Shown: positions 1 through 9,893, counted from the first letter of the stretch. The stretch is 23,096 bases of DNA from JAVBQF01 sp031549195 (GCA_031549195.1 JAVBQF010000043.1:1-23096); one strand, 5' to 3'. Notes: generated by a model from the letters alone, not told the origin. A program made the numbers and translations.

Positions 1-1121
1 ATAATGAAAAAGATAAATACAAGGGAGCATGGCTTTTTTGTGAAAGAGGACTAGATGCAAAAGACAATGCTTATTGGATGTTTAAATATGTAATAGAAAA
101 TCACAAAGATATAAAAGCATATTATGTAATTGATAAAAATAGTTCTGATTATGATAGAGTAGCTAAAATAGGACCAACCATAAATTACAATAGTTTTGAA
201 CATAAGATGGCACTAGTATTTGCTAAGTACTATGTTTCAACTCATATAGGGTTCTTAACAGAACCAATTTGGAGCTATGTTCTCTATAAAAAACTATTTG
301 ATAGGAAAAATAAAAAGAAGTATATCTTTTTGCAACATGGAATTACAATTAATGATATAAGCCAATTCTACAATAAATTTGTAGCGCAAATAGATTTGTT
401 TATAACTGCAACTAATGAGGAATATAAATCTATATTTACTTATGATTATGGTTATAAGAAAGAAGAAGTAAAACTTACTGGCTTTGCAAGATTTGATAAA
501 TTATATGATCCAAACGTTAAAAAACAGGTGCTGTTTATGCCGTCATGGAGAAGTTATATTTTAACACCTTCTTATAAAAAACAACATTCTAAAGATGAAG
601 AAAAATTTGAAAACTCACTTTACTTTAAAAAATTAGATCAATTGATTAACAGTAAAGAGTTAGATACTATATTAAAAGAAAATGATTTGGAAATGCTGTT
701 CTACCCTCATCCGGAAGTCCAAAAGTATATAGATAAGTTTAATATTTCAAGTAGAAGGATTAAAATAGTAGATAAGAATAGTTATGACATACAAAAATCA
801 CTGATTGAATCAAATATATTGATTACAGACTATTCAAGTGTTTTCTTTGATTTTGCCTATATGAAGAAGCCTCTTATATATTATCAATTTGATCAAAAAG
901 AGTTTTTTAGTAGACATTATAAAAAAGGATATTTTGATTATGAGAGAGATGGATTTGGAGAAGTTGTAACAGCACAAGAAGAGATTATAGAAGAGTTAAA
1001 AAAAATAATTAAAAATAATTATGAGATGAGTTCAAAGTATTTGAAAAGAGTAGAGACTACTTTTGAATTTACAGACAATAAGAATTGTGAAAGAATATTT
1101 AATGAGATTACAAAGCTGTAA
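1..1121 (+). CDS. CDP-glycerol glycerophosphotransferase family protein, 5' end cut by window edge
   Basis: The reading frame is open from base 3 with no start codon that fits the family: W-L-F-C-E-R-G-L-D-A-K-D-N-A-Y at about 30-74 matches the E-R-G-x-D-A-x-D-N-x-Y block seen well inside such enzymes. The gene therefore begins upstream, and the ATG at 78 is internal. Later family blocks are F-L-Q-H-G-I, L-T-G-F-A-R-F-D, V-L-F-M-P-S-W-R, F-Y-P-H-P-E and the strong I-T-D-Y-S-S-V-F-F-D-F-A near the C-terminus. Members (TagB/TagF type) move glycerol- or ribitol-phosphate from the CDP carrier onto wall teichoic acid or similar cell-surface polymers, on the cytoplasmic membrane face. Acceptor and exact polymer cannot be told. 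The gene ends in its own terminator, so it is probably the last gene of an upstream surface-polymer operon. Confidence 0.88.
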   Translation, partial: NEKDKYKGAWLFCERGLDAKDNAYWMFKYVIENHKDIKAYYVIDKNSSDYDRVAKIGPTINYNSFEHKMALVFAKYYVSTHIGFLTEPIWSYVLYKKLFDRKNKKKYIFLQHGITINDISQFYNKFVAQIDLFITATNEEYKSIFTYDYGYKKEEVKLTGFARFDKLYDPNVKKQVLFMPSWRSYILTPSYKKQHSKDEEKFENSLYFKKLDQLINSKELDTILKENDLEMLFYPHPEVQKYIDKFNISSRRIKIVDKNSYDIQKSLIESNILITDYSSVFFDFAYMKKPLIYYQFDQKEFFSRHYKKGYFDYERDGFGEVVTAQEEIIEELKKIIKNNYEMSSKYLKRVETTFEFTDNKNCERIFNEITKL

Positions 1122-1130
1122 TCTTTTTTT
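1106..1130 (+). terminator. Rho-independent terminator of the glycerophosphotransferase gene
   Basis: A perfect 7-bp stem (GATTACA / TGTAATC, loop aagc) is followed by seven T. The stem overlaps the stop codon of the upstream gene, so the PBP gene that follows should be transcribed separately. Confidence 0.8.
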
Positions 1131-1177
1131 CATAATAATTTTATAATCAATACATACTTTTTATTAGAGGTGAAATA

Positions 1178-2086
1178 ATGTTTTTAAAAAGTATTGATGC
1201 AAGAATTAGAGTAGTATTTTTAATAGTGGTAATGCTATTTACATTTATAGTATTAAGAGTTGTATATATACAATTAATTGATTATGATAAGCTTATTTAT
1301 CTTGCTAATGATTTGTGGAGTAGAAATCTTCCTATTGCAGCAGATAGGGGATTAATTATTGATCGCAATGGGGTTGTTCTTGCGGATAATATAACGACAA
1401 CAAGTTTGGTGCTAATACCTAGTCAAATAAAAGATAAGGATAAAACATCGGAGATTCTCTCAGGTATATTAAATGTAACTAAAGATGAAATGGATAAACA
1501 TGTAAATAAGATTACATCAATTGAAAGAGTCCATCCGGAAGGGAGACAACTTCCATATGAAATAGCTGATAAAATTGCTAATTTAAAATTAGATGGTGTA
1601 TATCTTGTTAAAGAATCAAAAAGATACTATCCATATGGTAGTAGTTTGTCTCATGTTCTTGGCTATGTCGGTATAGACAATCAAGGATTATCTGGAATAG
1701 AGTTAGAGTATGATGATTATTTAACTGGTGAAAACGGAGCAATTAAATACTTTAGTGATGCTAAGGGTAATAGTTTAGAATTATCCGATGTTTATGTTGC
1801 GCCTCAATCAGGTATTAATGTACAACTTACTATTGATTACGAAATACAAGCAGCAGTAGAAAGGGAACTTAATAATGTAGCTACAATGTTTAATCCGGAT
1901 ATGGCTTTAGCGATGGTAATGGATCCAAATACTGGGGAAGTTTTAGCCATGAGTTCAAGACCTAATTATGACTCTAATAGTTATCAGGACTACTCATTAG
2001 AAAGTTTAAACAGAAATCTACCAATTTGGGCATCTTATGAACCGGGCTCTACTTTCAAGATAGTAGAAAGTAAAGTTAGGTATTAA
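1178..2086 (+). pseudogene. spoVD: 5' fragment of a split class B penicillin-binding protein (SpoVD/FtsI type)
   Basis: The ATG at 1178 has a good ribosome site (AGAGGTGA). Residues 1-30 form a signal-anchor membrane helix. A PBP dimerisation domain follows, with the typical A-A-D-R-G-L-I-I-D-R-N-G block (about 53-65) and R-Y-Y-P-Y-G ... H-V-L-G-Y-V-G at about 147-165. The transpeptidase domain starts near 215 and reaches the active-site motif S-T-F-K (Ser codon 2048-2050, Lys codon 2057-2059). After that Lys the protein leaves the family and ends with V-E-S-K-V-R-Y and a stop, coded by the inserted island. The sequence up to the break is intact, without frameshifts. The middle part resumes in frame at 12332. 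The product as it stands has a membrane anchor and dimer domain but no functional transpeptidase. I call it SpoVD rather than FtsI from the middle fragment (conserved CWK-GHG and SCNPGF blocks) and the absence of division-cluster neighbours; FtsI-like remains possible. Confidence 0.85.
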
Positions 2087-2087
2087 T
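2040..2087. other. attL-like left junction of island 1 in the PBP active-site codons
   Basis: Host sequence (Gly-Ser-Thr-Phe-Lys codons, 2045-2059) meets island sequence here. The left and right junctions share a TTCAA core (2054-2058 and 12332-12336) flanked by AC and ATA. On the island side the arm TAAAGTTAGGT (2071-2081) is an inverted match, 10 of 11, to ACCAAACTTTA (12312-12322) at the other end. The two arms are symmetric around the AA at 2057-2058, which would be the crossover dinucleotide, and the half-sites are about 24 bp, fitting a large serine integrase attP. That this is the exact crossover is an inference from symmetry. Confidence 0.72.
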
Positions 2088-2103
2088 TACAATATAATTA
2101 TTG

Positions 2104-2122
2104 CTTTTTAGTCATTAAAAAG
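2104..2122. repeat. Small inverted repeat at the left end of island 1
   Basis: A perfect 7-bp inverted repeat, CTTTTTA and TAAAAAG with a 5-base loop, lies between the island's left arm and the first cargo gene. It could be a protein site or a weak transcript stop for reads coming in from the PBP gene. No T-run follows, so I do not call it a terminator. The rest of 2087-2169 holds only AT-rich sequence with TATAGT-like boxes lacking a clear -35. Confidence 0.35.
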
Positions 2123-2169
2123 TTAAAATATATTATATAGTATAGTTAGTTTGAAAGTAGGCCGGTATA

Positions 2170-4434
2170 GTGTTTGAAAAGAAAAATATTAAATTTAGTG
2201 CGTCAACGTTACTGATAGTAATAGCAGTATTTATTTCTGTTGGGTTAGCACTTGGATATTTTTCTGATTACATGTCATTTACAAATCTTGTTACTGCTGG
2301 TGAAATAGATATAACTGTTAGTGATTTACTTACTGAAGAGGACCCTGATGGTGATGACGATGACTTAGTGAGCAATCCAATTGAGAACCTAGTAGCAGGG
2401 GATGTTACAACAATTGAGTGGACTGTTGAAAATGTTGGTAATAAGAGTGCATATACAAGAAATGTATTATATATTGCTTGGGATTCAGTTGATGATTTAA
2501 GTGAAGCACAATCTCTTTATATATATCCAGCAAATATGAGTGATGATGAAATAAGGAATGATATAGCTAATAATACTGCATCACATCAGATCCCGTATGG
2601 TGGAGATAATTTTATTATTGATACTGGAAATGTTACAACTAATGGTATTGCGCTTGTTTTCTTAGGTGATATCCTAGATGGTAGTGGAAATGGTGCAGAA
2701 ACTGGTGATGCTACAGAATCTAATAGCGAAGCACCATTCTACCTTAATAATGAAACAATTGGAAATAAAGATATAATAAGGTTTAAATTAGCTTTTGCCT
2801 ATAATGCTTTAAGAGAATATGAAAACCAAAAGATTTATACTAAATTGCAAGTAGATGCTATACAGTATAGAAACAACACGATAACATCAGCATATGACGA
2901 ACAATGGCCACCGATTGCATTAACTGGTGAAAGATTGTATCCAATCATTGATGATGTTACGTATGAGCTTGTGTCTGCAAATAAAAATAAATATGATGTA
3001 AAAGTATCAAATACTGCAATTGTTGGTGGAAGATATAAAGCTGCAGATGGTAATTGGAAGTACTTCAACGGTCATGTTTTTACAGGACCATCGGGTAGTG
3101 ATTTAATAATTCAAGTAAACACAACTTCTAATGCTTGGAGTGATGAATATACATTCGTTGCAGAGGAATGGCAAGTAGACTTTTCTGAAAAAAAGCGTAA
3201 TAATGATATGTTCATAACTTCAAATAATAAGCATATAACGATGCATGGTGATAGTGAAATAAGAGCATATAGAGCCCAAAATGATAATGGAATATTTTTT
3301 AATCATGAAGGCGTTACTAGAGTGTTTGTACCATATGAAAATATGCCACAAGAATTTACTTATTCAGCAACTTTTATGGTTACTATGGATGATGCAGATA
3401 ATTCGTCTAGGGACGTTATGTCAAAGTTTTATTCAGAAGGGAATCCTTTCACCTCGTTTTCAATGGAAATAAATATGTCTTTCACTGGTTACAATATAGG
3501 TGTAATCCAATCTGGTAGTTATGCAACGGTACCTATTTCTGATTCTAAGATTAATATAATGAATAAAAAACATACAATGTCTGTTGCAGTGGGACTGTCA
3601 TCCTATACAATTTACTATGATGGTGTAGCAGTTTCAACTAAGCCAAGAACTGACTTAATTAGATATGTTGTTAGTCCGCTACAAATTGGTGGCTACAATG
3701 GATGGCGTGCAACTAACGCCACTCTTGCGAAACAAGAGTCATTTGATGGTACGATTAGCAATGTAAAAGTCTATGAAAGAGTTATAACCGCAGAAGAAGC
3801 GTATTTGCTTGCAACAGACCCTGCAAAGGTAAGTAAAAGTAAACTGATGATAGACTATAAAACTCCAGATGGACTACTATTTAGTAGTTTCCCATATGAG
3901 ACCTATGCTACTATGCCATATGAAGAAACTAAACAAGAGTTTTCATATACAACTTGGATTACCCCGATTGGGCCAGGCTCATCAGCTAACGATTCTGCTG
4001 GACGTAATTCAACAAGGGCAGTTAGTTATAGAGATATTTTTAATAAATCATATACAACAAACTTGTCTTCTTTCAGTCTAGCTATAGGTTCATCTACTGC
4101 TTATACTCCTAACTATTTGTATGTTGGAGTAGATGATAAAGGACAAAAAAGATATAAACTGGATAAGCAAATAACTGAAGGTAAAAAATACAATGTTACA
4201 ATATTATATAAGAAAAACTTTATTGAAGGATATATAGATGGAGAGTTAGTTGGAACTTTCGCAAGAACTGGTAATATGAGATATGATAATGCAAAAGACT
4301 TGATATTTGGTGGAGATAAAAGTTCTGGAAATGTTGAAACCAAAAACTATAATGGATTTGTCCATTACTTCAAAATGTATGATAGGGTTTTAACTGATTC
4401 AGAAATAAAAAAAATATACAACAATGGATATTGA
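2170..4434 (+). CDS. Exported SipW/TasA-type surface protein with two LamG-like domains
   Basis: GTG start; an in-frame stop at 2158-2160 rules out an earlier one, and the ribosome site (AAAGTAGG) is weak. Residues 12-45 look like a SipW-cognate signal peptide: a hydrophobic helix, then Y-F-S-D ... T-N-L-V-T-A-G-E-I-D-I, the pattern of TasA/camelysin-type precursors. Residues about 45-240 form a TasA-like beta region with L-Y-I-Y-P-A-N-M-S-D-D-E-I, shared with the next gene. Two concanavalin/LamG-like jellyrolls follow (about 340-545 and 555-754), each ending in the x-V-Y-x-R-V-x-T-x-x-E signature. There is no LPXTG sorting signal or C-terminal membrane helix, so it is secreted, fibre-forming or held non-covalently. 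A role in adhesion or glycan binding is inferred from the fold only. It is the first cargo gene of island 1. Confidence 0.8.
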   Translation: MFEKKNIKFSASTLLIVIAVFISVGLALGYFSDYMSFTNLVTAGEIDITVSDLLTEEDPDGDDDDLVSNPIENLVAGDVTTIEWTVENVGNKSAYTRNVLYIAWDSVDDLSEAQSLYIYPANMSDDEIRNDIANNTASHQIPYGGDNFIIDTGNVTTNGIALVFLGDILDGSGNGAETGDATESNSEAPFYLNNETIGNKDIIRFKLAFAYNALREYENQKIYTKLQVDAIQYRNNTITSAYDEQWPPIALTGERLYPIIDDVTYELVSANKNKYDVKVSNTAIVGGRYKAADGNWKYFNGHVFTGPSGSDLIIQVNTTSNAWSDEYTFVAEEWQVDFSEKKRNNDMFITSNNKHITMHGDSEIRAYRAQNDNGIFFNHEGVTRVFVPYENMPQEFTYSATFMVTMDDADNSSRDVMSKFYSEGNPFTSFSMEINMSFTGYNIGVIQSGSYATVPISDSKINIMNKKHTMSVAVGLSSYTIYYDGVAVSTKPRTDLIRYVVSPLQIGGYNGWRATNATLAKQESFDGTISNVKVYERVITAEEAYLLATDPAKVSKSKLMIDYKTPDGLLFSSFPYETYATMPYEETKQEFSYTTWITPIGPGSSANDSAGRNSTRAVSYRDIFNKSYTTNLSSFSLAIGSSTAYTPNYLYVGVDDKGQKRYKLDKQITEGKKYNVTILYKKNFIEGYIDGELVGTFARTGNMRYDNAKDLIFGGDKSSGNVETKNYNGFVHYFKMYDRVLTDSEIKKIYNNGY

Positions 4435-4437
4435 TGA

Positions 4438-4470
4438 ATAGTAATTTAGTAATGCTAAATTACTATTTTA
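4438..4470 (+). terminator. Strong hairpin terminator after the first surface protein
   Basis: A perfect 12-bp stem (ATAGTAATTTAG / CTAAATTACTAT, loop taatg) starts just behind the stop and runs into TTTTAACTTTT. It separates the two surface-protein genes into distinct transcripts. The remainder of the 223-bp gap up to 4657 holds the promoter noted at 4575 and no gene that I can see. Confidence 0.78.
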
Positions 4471-4574
4471 ACTTTTATCAGTTAATCAATGGATATTGAA
4501 ATACTAGCAACTTGTACATAATACTAATAATAATAAATTTACTAAAATTTTTAAAAAAATAATAATCAGTTTTG

Positions 4575-4604
4575 TTTACAAACTCTTATCAAATATGTTA
4601 GAAT
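4575..4604 (+). promoter_or_regulatory. Candidate sigma-A type promoter for the 1740-aa surface protein
   Basis: TTTACA (4575-4580) and TAGAAT (4599-4604) are separated by 18 bp, each one base off consensus, about 54 bp before the ATG at 4658. It lies between a strong terminator and the gene, where a promoter is needed. Confidence 0.5.
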
Positions 4605-4657
4605 TAAGATGATATATTATGTGATAATAGGCATTGATATATTTGTAAAGGTAAGTT

Positions 4658-7600
4658 ATGAAATTTGAAAAATTAAAAATGAAAAAATTTAGAGCTATTT
4701 TAATACTTGCTGTTGTTATAATATTGACAACTGTTGGTTTTACTGTTGCCTTTTTTTCAAATTTTATTATAAAAGAATTAGGAATGCTTAGTGGCAATTT
4801 GTCTATTACTGTAGAGAACCCTTTAATAGAATTAGAAGATGAATTAGATAATGATGATACAAATGATTTCTTTGGTGATAATGTTGATATATGGACAGTT
4901 GGAGATGTTAATACAGTAAAATACACAATTACTAATAATGGTACAAGGAGTATTGAAATTCACAATAAAGTAAATATATACTGGGATACTGAATTTGATA
5001 TTGGTGAAAAGGGTGTAATATATGTATATCCATCAAATATGAGCGACAATGATATTAGAAGAGATATTCTTAGTAATAATTCTCAATTAGCTATTGTTAA
5101 TAATAGTGTAAGTGATATGAAGGAAATAGAATTAGAAAATGGAAGTATAAAATATGGTATTGTCGCTGATTTAGAAACGGATAAATATCCTGCTGTTGAA
5201 TTAGCAAGTGGTGAAACATATATTTATTCATTTAAGATAGCGTTAGGTCGTACTGCTGATATGACAATTGAAAATCTTTATCTTTATGAATTTGAAAATC
5301 TTAAATTAGATTTAAACGTGACAGGATCACTAAAAAATTATAGTCCAACTTGGGTTGATAGTTATAATGCAAGTTTTAATTTAAAAAATGTTACAATTGA
5401 TTCTACTCATCCTATATTTGGGGATATAACAACACCTAAAACACTTTCTGAAATTGTTAGAGAAAAATTAAATTGTCCAGTAGGCATAGATTGCTATTAT
5501 TCGTTTGATACAACAGATAATTATGTTTGGTATTCAGGTATGCTTTGGCGAGTAATGAAACTAAATGCTGATGGCAGTGTTAAAATGATAACTGAAGAGG
5601 CAATTAGTACTGGTATTTATGGTACCAATTCTTCTTATGATACAAGTTTTCAAAAAAATTGGCTTTATAATTATTTTTATCCAAAATTAGATAATGCAGA
5701 CAATACGATTGTTCAAGATGCACAGTGGTGTATGGATATTGTATCAAATTCACCAACTGGAAACGAAAAGACAGTTGTTACATGCGCTAACAAGCAACCA
5801 TATAAAATAGGTTTACTTGAATTATATGAATATAATAAGATTAAACAGTTATCTACCAATAATGACTATATAAGCAAAGAAAGTAGATACATGACTACTA
5901 TGACTCAAGTAAATGTAAACGCAGTATGGGTTTTGAATAATTCTAAGACATTAGTAGCCACAACAGCTAACACACTAGCATCATTTTCAATCAGACCAGT
6001 GATAAATGTTAAGGATGATATTTATGTTCATGCTGGCAATGGGAAATATAACGATACTGCTTGGCTAAATATCAACGGTCCTTATATTATTGCTAATTCA
6101 GTGCCAATCACTCAGGCGAATAATAAAATAGGTGATCGTAATGTTGGAGAATATGTAAAAATAGGAAACAATAAATATCGTATTCAAGAAATAACAAAAT
6201 ACGGAACAGTTAAAGTCATTTTAGAAAGTATATATAGCGTTCCATATCGATTTAATTCAAGGTCAACAACAACACCTCCAAACAATATGTTTAATGTCAA
6301 GGAAACTACAAATAGTGCTAATATAATGGATAATGAGGTTTATGATTATTTGTTTAGGGATGATATCTCGAGGAAGAAAATAGTTAATGACTCTAAGTTT
6401 TATATTGGAGATATATATACTGCTGGAATAGATTTTAAGTCTACAACACTAGCTGATATAAATCCAACTGTTGCAACATTAGCTCTTCCTCGCATTGGTG
6501 AAATGTTCATGATGAATACAATGGATATAAGAGGAAAATACTACAATAATATTTATTGGACAATGAATATTACTGATAGTAGTAGTAGGGTTGCTGGTAT
6601 AAATTATCAGGATACATATAGTGCATATACAGCATATCATGTTACTGCACCTAATTCGGTATATTATATTCGTCCGGTGTTATACTTGAAATCAAATAAT
6701 ACAATTAGAAGTGGTAGAGGAATACAAGTTAATCCATATGAAATAAGCACTCCTCAAACGTCTGCACCGCCTACAATCGAATTGATTGGAGATAGCACCT
6801 TTAAACAAATTTTGAATACTGCATATGTAGATCCAGGAGTTACATCACTTGATGATGCTGATGGGGATATTAGTCATAACGTAAAATCAACATCAGATTT
6901 GAATGTATCTGTACCTGGAACATATCATATTGACTATTCTGTTACAGATTCAGATGGTAATACTGTTACAGTTGAAAGAACAGTAATAGTAGAAGCTGGT
7001 TCGTTTTCAGACGCTGTAAAAAGTGCGTTGAATTGTTCGGATGATACAGACTGTTATTACAATAAAGGGGCTAATAACAATTATGTATGGTATTCAGGGA
7101 TGCTATGGAGAATAATGAAGTTGAATTCTGATGGAACAGTTAGACTTATCACTGAAGAAGCTTTAGCGTCATCATCAACTTACTATGGACCTACAACTGC
7201 ATTTAACGATAGCTACAATAAGGAATGGTTATACAATTATTTTTATCCAAAATTAGATAATGCTGATAATATAATAGTTCAAAATGCTACTTGGTGTTCG
7301 GATATTGTAACTGATTATTCTACAAAAACATGTACTAATACAATAACTAGTAAAATTGGTTTATTAGAATTGCAAGATTATAATAATATGCCTATGCTTG
7401 GTGGAATTAATATGTTCACTAATAGTGGACATAACTTCCTAACTATGACACCTTATAGTGCAGCAAATCTAAATGTTATAAACTCAGCAGGTACATATAC
7501 TAATTCTAGTAGAGCATCAGCAAGTTCAGCCTTACTAAATCCAGTAATTAATATCAAGGCAGATATTTTAACAACTGGTGGAGATGGTACTTTTGATACT

Positions 7601-9880
7601 TCAAGTTGGACTCCGCTTAATAGACCATACATTATAGAATCAAGTAAAAGTTTAACGTATGGTACTACTAAGATTAATGAAAGAACAGTAGGAGAATATG
7701 TAAAGTTAAATAATAATATATATAGAATTACTGAAATAAAATCTGATGGTACAGTAAAAGTAATACTAGATGATCTTTATAGGAGTAATGGTACAACTGC
7801 AAATACTTATGCATATTCAGTACTATATGACACACTTAATACAGCAATATATAATGATTTATTTAGTTCTGAATCAAATAAGATTGTAAAACGTGCTCTT
7901 TGGTATAATGGAGAAGCTCCAAAAATTAATCAAGGTAATACTGAAACAACACTTTTAAATAAAAATATCTATACTGGTAATATTTATCTACCTAGATTTG
8001 GAGAAATATTTAGTACGGGTACGCTTCCGGCGATGGCAGTAAATGGTGCGAACTCATTTACCTCAACAATTAATGGAACTGCGCCAATAATAGTTCATCA
8101 AAGAACTGGAGCTTACCTCAATAACACAACTACTAATTCTGGAGTTAGACCAATGGTTACTCTTAAAATAGAAAATATTATAACATCTGGAAATGGTACT
8201 TATGTTAATCCTTTTGTTACAAGCATTGGAAATGATGCAATTGCACCTGTATTAACTATTAACGGTGAAGAAACATATCATTTAGAACTAGGTGATGTGT
8301 ATACCGATGAAGGATGTACTTCGATTGATAACTATGATGGTAATATTTCTCATGCTGTAACAAACATTACTAATTTGAATATTTTTGTTGAAGGAAGCTA
8401 TTATATTAATTACACATCAACAGATAGTAATGGTAATACAACAGCAGTTACTAGAACAGTAATAGTAACTGACAATAAAGCACCAGAGATCCATTTGTTG
8501 GATAATAGTGATGTATTATATACTTATAAGGGAATGGATGTATTATCTAGATATATGAAGGTAATCGATAATAATGTTGACTATACAAATGATGTTGTCA
8601 TCGAACAAATAACACCATGTGATTTTAATGTAGTAGGTCAATGTGAAGTTTCATATTCATATACAGACATACATAATAGGACAACGACTGTAAATAGAAC
8701 TATTATTGTAATCGAACAAACAAGTAATAGAACACTTAACTTTAATGGTGGTAATATAGTTTATCTTGATAAGGCAGCTGTTAACACTACCAGTGATGAA
8801 TATAATACTTTTGAGTTTGAAATGTACTGGAATGGTACTGATAATCAAACTGTAATTAGTGTTGGTGTTACAAGTGGTATTTCCTACATTCAGTTCTATG
8901 GTGGAAAGTTTGGTCTTAATACAAGTGGTACAGCAACAGAAATGTTAGGTATTAGTAGCACGGGACTGGAAAACAAGTGGGTAAAAGTTGCAATGAAAAT
9001 ACCAGTAAATGTTGCGCCAAGTGTCGATAATGCAAGATTATATATTGATGGAGTAGAACAAACTCTTACTGTTACAGGAACTTCAGCTGCAAAAACACCA
9101 AATGGTATAATAACACTTGGAGGAAGAGTGGGAAGTTCAACAAACAAATTTAGTGGAAAACTAAGAAATGTAAGGATTTGGAATAAAGAAAAAAGTGATC
9201 AAATAATTACTAACAATTATGATAGAGTTTATTTAGGAACTGAGAGCAACTTAATATATTATTCTGATAAACACGATAATGGTGTTATGACATTTAACTC
9301 AAGTGATAATTCAACAAATAAAACTATTGCATCTGCATTTGTTTTAAATACAGCAGTTGGAGAAAAGAATACAATTGAATTTAATTTAAGTACTTCAAAC
9401 TTGCCATCTTCAACAGGATATATTGCGTCTCTTAGTCCAAATGCCAGTTCACCACTTGGAGTTGTTTATGTACCGTCATCAAAATGTTTAGGAATTAGTA
9501 CTTCCACAACAGCAACTGACTGTTATGGTATTGTACTTGATGGTTTCCAAAATGAATTGATACATGTTGCCTTTGTATTTGGATCAACAACAACTACAAC
9601 ATCACCTACAGATTATAAGATGTACATAAATGGAGTAGCACAAACTATAACAAAGGTAAATAATTCAGCTGTAATTGCAAGGGTAATACCAGCATCAGCA
9701 ACATTATATTTAGGATTCTATGGTAATGGATCAACTTCAAAATTTACTGGTAATATATCAGATTTCAGATTGTGGAAAGGCGAAAGGACTTCAGTTGAGA
9801 TATTAAATAATATGAATAGAATAATTGATGGAACAGAACCCAACTTAATCTACAGTAGTGATATGTTATATAGAAAGTAA
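4658..9880 (+). CDS. Giant exported multidomain surface protein (SipW-type signal, duplicated unit, Ig-like and LamG domains)
   Basis: 1740 aa, ATG behind AAAGGTAAG. Residues 8-45 give a SipW-type signal (hydrophobic helix, then V-A-F-F-S-N-F-I and G-N-L-S-I-T-V). A TasA-like region to about 250 is clearly related to the preceding gene (I-Y-V-Y-P-S-N-M-S-D-N-D-I). A unit of about 420 residues occurs twice (about 262-700 and 781-1194); both copies contain N-Y-V-W-Y-S-G-M-L-W-R and Y-F-Y-P-K-L-D-N-A-D-N, then I-x-x-R-x-V-G-E-Y-V-K. Each unit is followed by an Ig-like DUF5011/HYR-type domain (about 702-778 and 1196-1272) with D-x-D-G-x-I-S-H. A third, diverged Ig copy (about 1274-1353) and two LamG-like domains (about 1358-1540 and 1544-1738) follow. 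No sorting signal is visible. The layout is that of an adhesin or surface fibre protein; the duplicated unit loosely resembles DUF6273-like modules and its ligand is unknown. Confidence 0.82.
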   Translation: MKFEKLKMKKFRAILILAVVIILTTVGFTVAFFSNFIIKELGMLSGNLSITVENPLIELEDELDNDDTNDFFGDNVDIWTVGDVNTVKYTITNNGTRSIEIHNKVNIYWDTEFDIGEKGVIYVYPSNMSDNDIRRDILSNNSQLAIVNNSVSDMKEIELENGSIKYGIVADLETDKYPAVELASGETYIYSFKIALGRTADMTIENLYLYEFENLKLDLNVTGSLKNYSPTWVDSYNASFNLKNVTIDSTHPIFGDITTPKTLSEIVREKLNCPVGIDCYYSFDTTDNYVWYSGMLWRVMKLNADGSVKMITEEAISTGIYGTNSSYDTSFQKNWLYNYFYPKLDNADNTIVQDAQWCMDIVSNSPTGNEKTVVTCANKQPYKIGLLELYEYNKIKQLSTNNDYISKESRYMTTMTQVNVNAVWVLNNSKTLVATTANTLASFSIRPVINVKDDIYVHAGNGKYNDTAWLNINGPYIIANSVPITQANNKIGDRNVGEYVKIGNNKYRIQEITKYGTVKVILESIYSVPYRFNSRSTTTPPNNMFNVKETTNSANIMDNEVYDYLFRDDISRKKIVNDSKFYIGDIYTAGIDFKSTTLADINPTVATLALPRIGEMFMMNTMDIRGKYYNNIYWTMNITDSSSRVAGINYQDTYSAYTAYHVTAPNSVYYIRPVLYLKSNNTIRSGRGIQVNPYEISTPQTSAPPTIELIGDSTFKQILNTAYVDPGVTSLDDADGDISHNVKSTSDLNVSVPGTYHIDYSVTDSDGNTVTVERTVIVEAGSFSDAVKSALNCSDDTDCYYNKGANNNYVWYSGMLWRIMKLNSDGTVRLITEEALASSSTYYGPTTAFNDSYNKEWLYNYFYPKLDNADNIIVQNATWCSDIVTDYSTKTCTNTITSKIGLLELQDYNNMPMLGGINMFTNSGHNFLTMTPYSAANLNVINSAGTYTNSSRASASSALLNPVINIKADILTTGGDGTFDTSSWTPLNRPYIIESSKSLTYGTTKINERTVGEYVKLNNNIYRITEIKSDGTVKVILDDLYRSNGTTANTYAYSVLYDTLNTAIYNDLFSSESNKIVKRALWYNGEAPKINQGNTETTLLNKNIYTGNIYLPRFGEIFSTGTLPAMAVNGANSFTSTINGTAPIIVHQRTGAYLNNTTTNSGVRPMVTLKIENIITSGNGTYVNPFVTSIGNDAIAPVLTINGEETYHLELGDVYTDEGCTSIDNYDGNISHAVTNITNLNIFVEGSYYINYTSTDSNGNTTAVTRTVIVTDNKAPEIHLLDNSDVLYTYKGMDVLSRYMKVIDNNVDYTNDVVIEQITPCDFNVVGQCEVSYSYTDIHNRTTTVNRTIIVIEQTSNRTLNFNGGNIVYLDKAAVNTTSDEYNTFEFEMYWNGTDNQTVISVGVTSGISYIQFYGGKFGLNTSGTATEMLGISSTGLENKWVKVAMKIPVNVAPSVDNARLYIDGVEQTLTVTGTSAAKTPNGIITLGGRVGSSTNKFSGKLRNVRIWNKEKSDQIITNNYDRVYLGTESNLIYYSDKHDNGVMTFNSSDNSTNKTIASAFVLNTAVGEKNTIEFNLSTSNLPSSTGYIASLSPNASSPLGVVYVPSSKCLGISTSTTATDCYGIVLDGFQNELIHVAFVFGSTTTTTSPTDYKMYINGVAQTITKVNNSAVIARVIPASATLYLGFYGNGSTSKFTGNISDFRLWKGERTSVEILNNMNRIIDGTEPNLIYSSDMLYRK
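5444..8475 (+). repeat. Internal duplication within the giant surface protein gene
   Basis: Two tandem copies of a block coding for the Y-V-W-Y-S-G-M-L-W-R unit plus an Ig-like domain span about 5444-6990 and 7000-8475. Stretches near 5670-5700 and 7232-7262 remain almost identical at DNA level, notably the segment coding Y-F-Y-P-K-L-D-N-A-D-N, while other parts have diverged. The duplication is old but partly conserved. Confidence 0.7.
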
Positions 9881-9893
9881 ATAAAAATTATAT

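Noticed and set aside
1119..1147. TATAAT at 1142-1147 as the PBP promoter
   Set aside because: A -35 at proper distance would lie in the terminator stem and does not resemble the consensus; left unannotated. A sporulation sigma factor could use other boxes.
4576..4926. 116-codon minus-strand frame over the start of the giant surface protein
   Set aside because: It overlaps the promoter, signal peptide and start of a well-supported gene; no start signals or recognisable domain.
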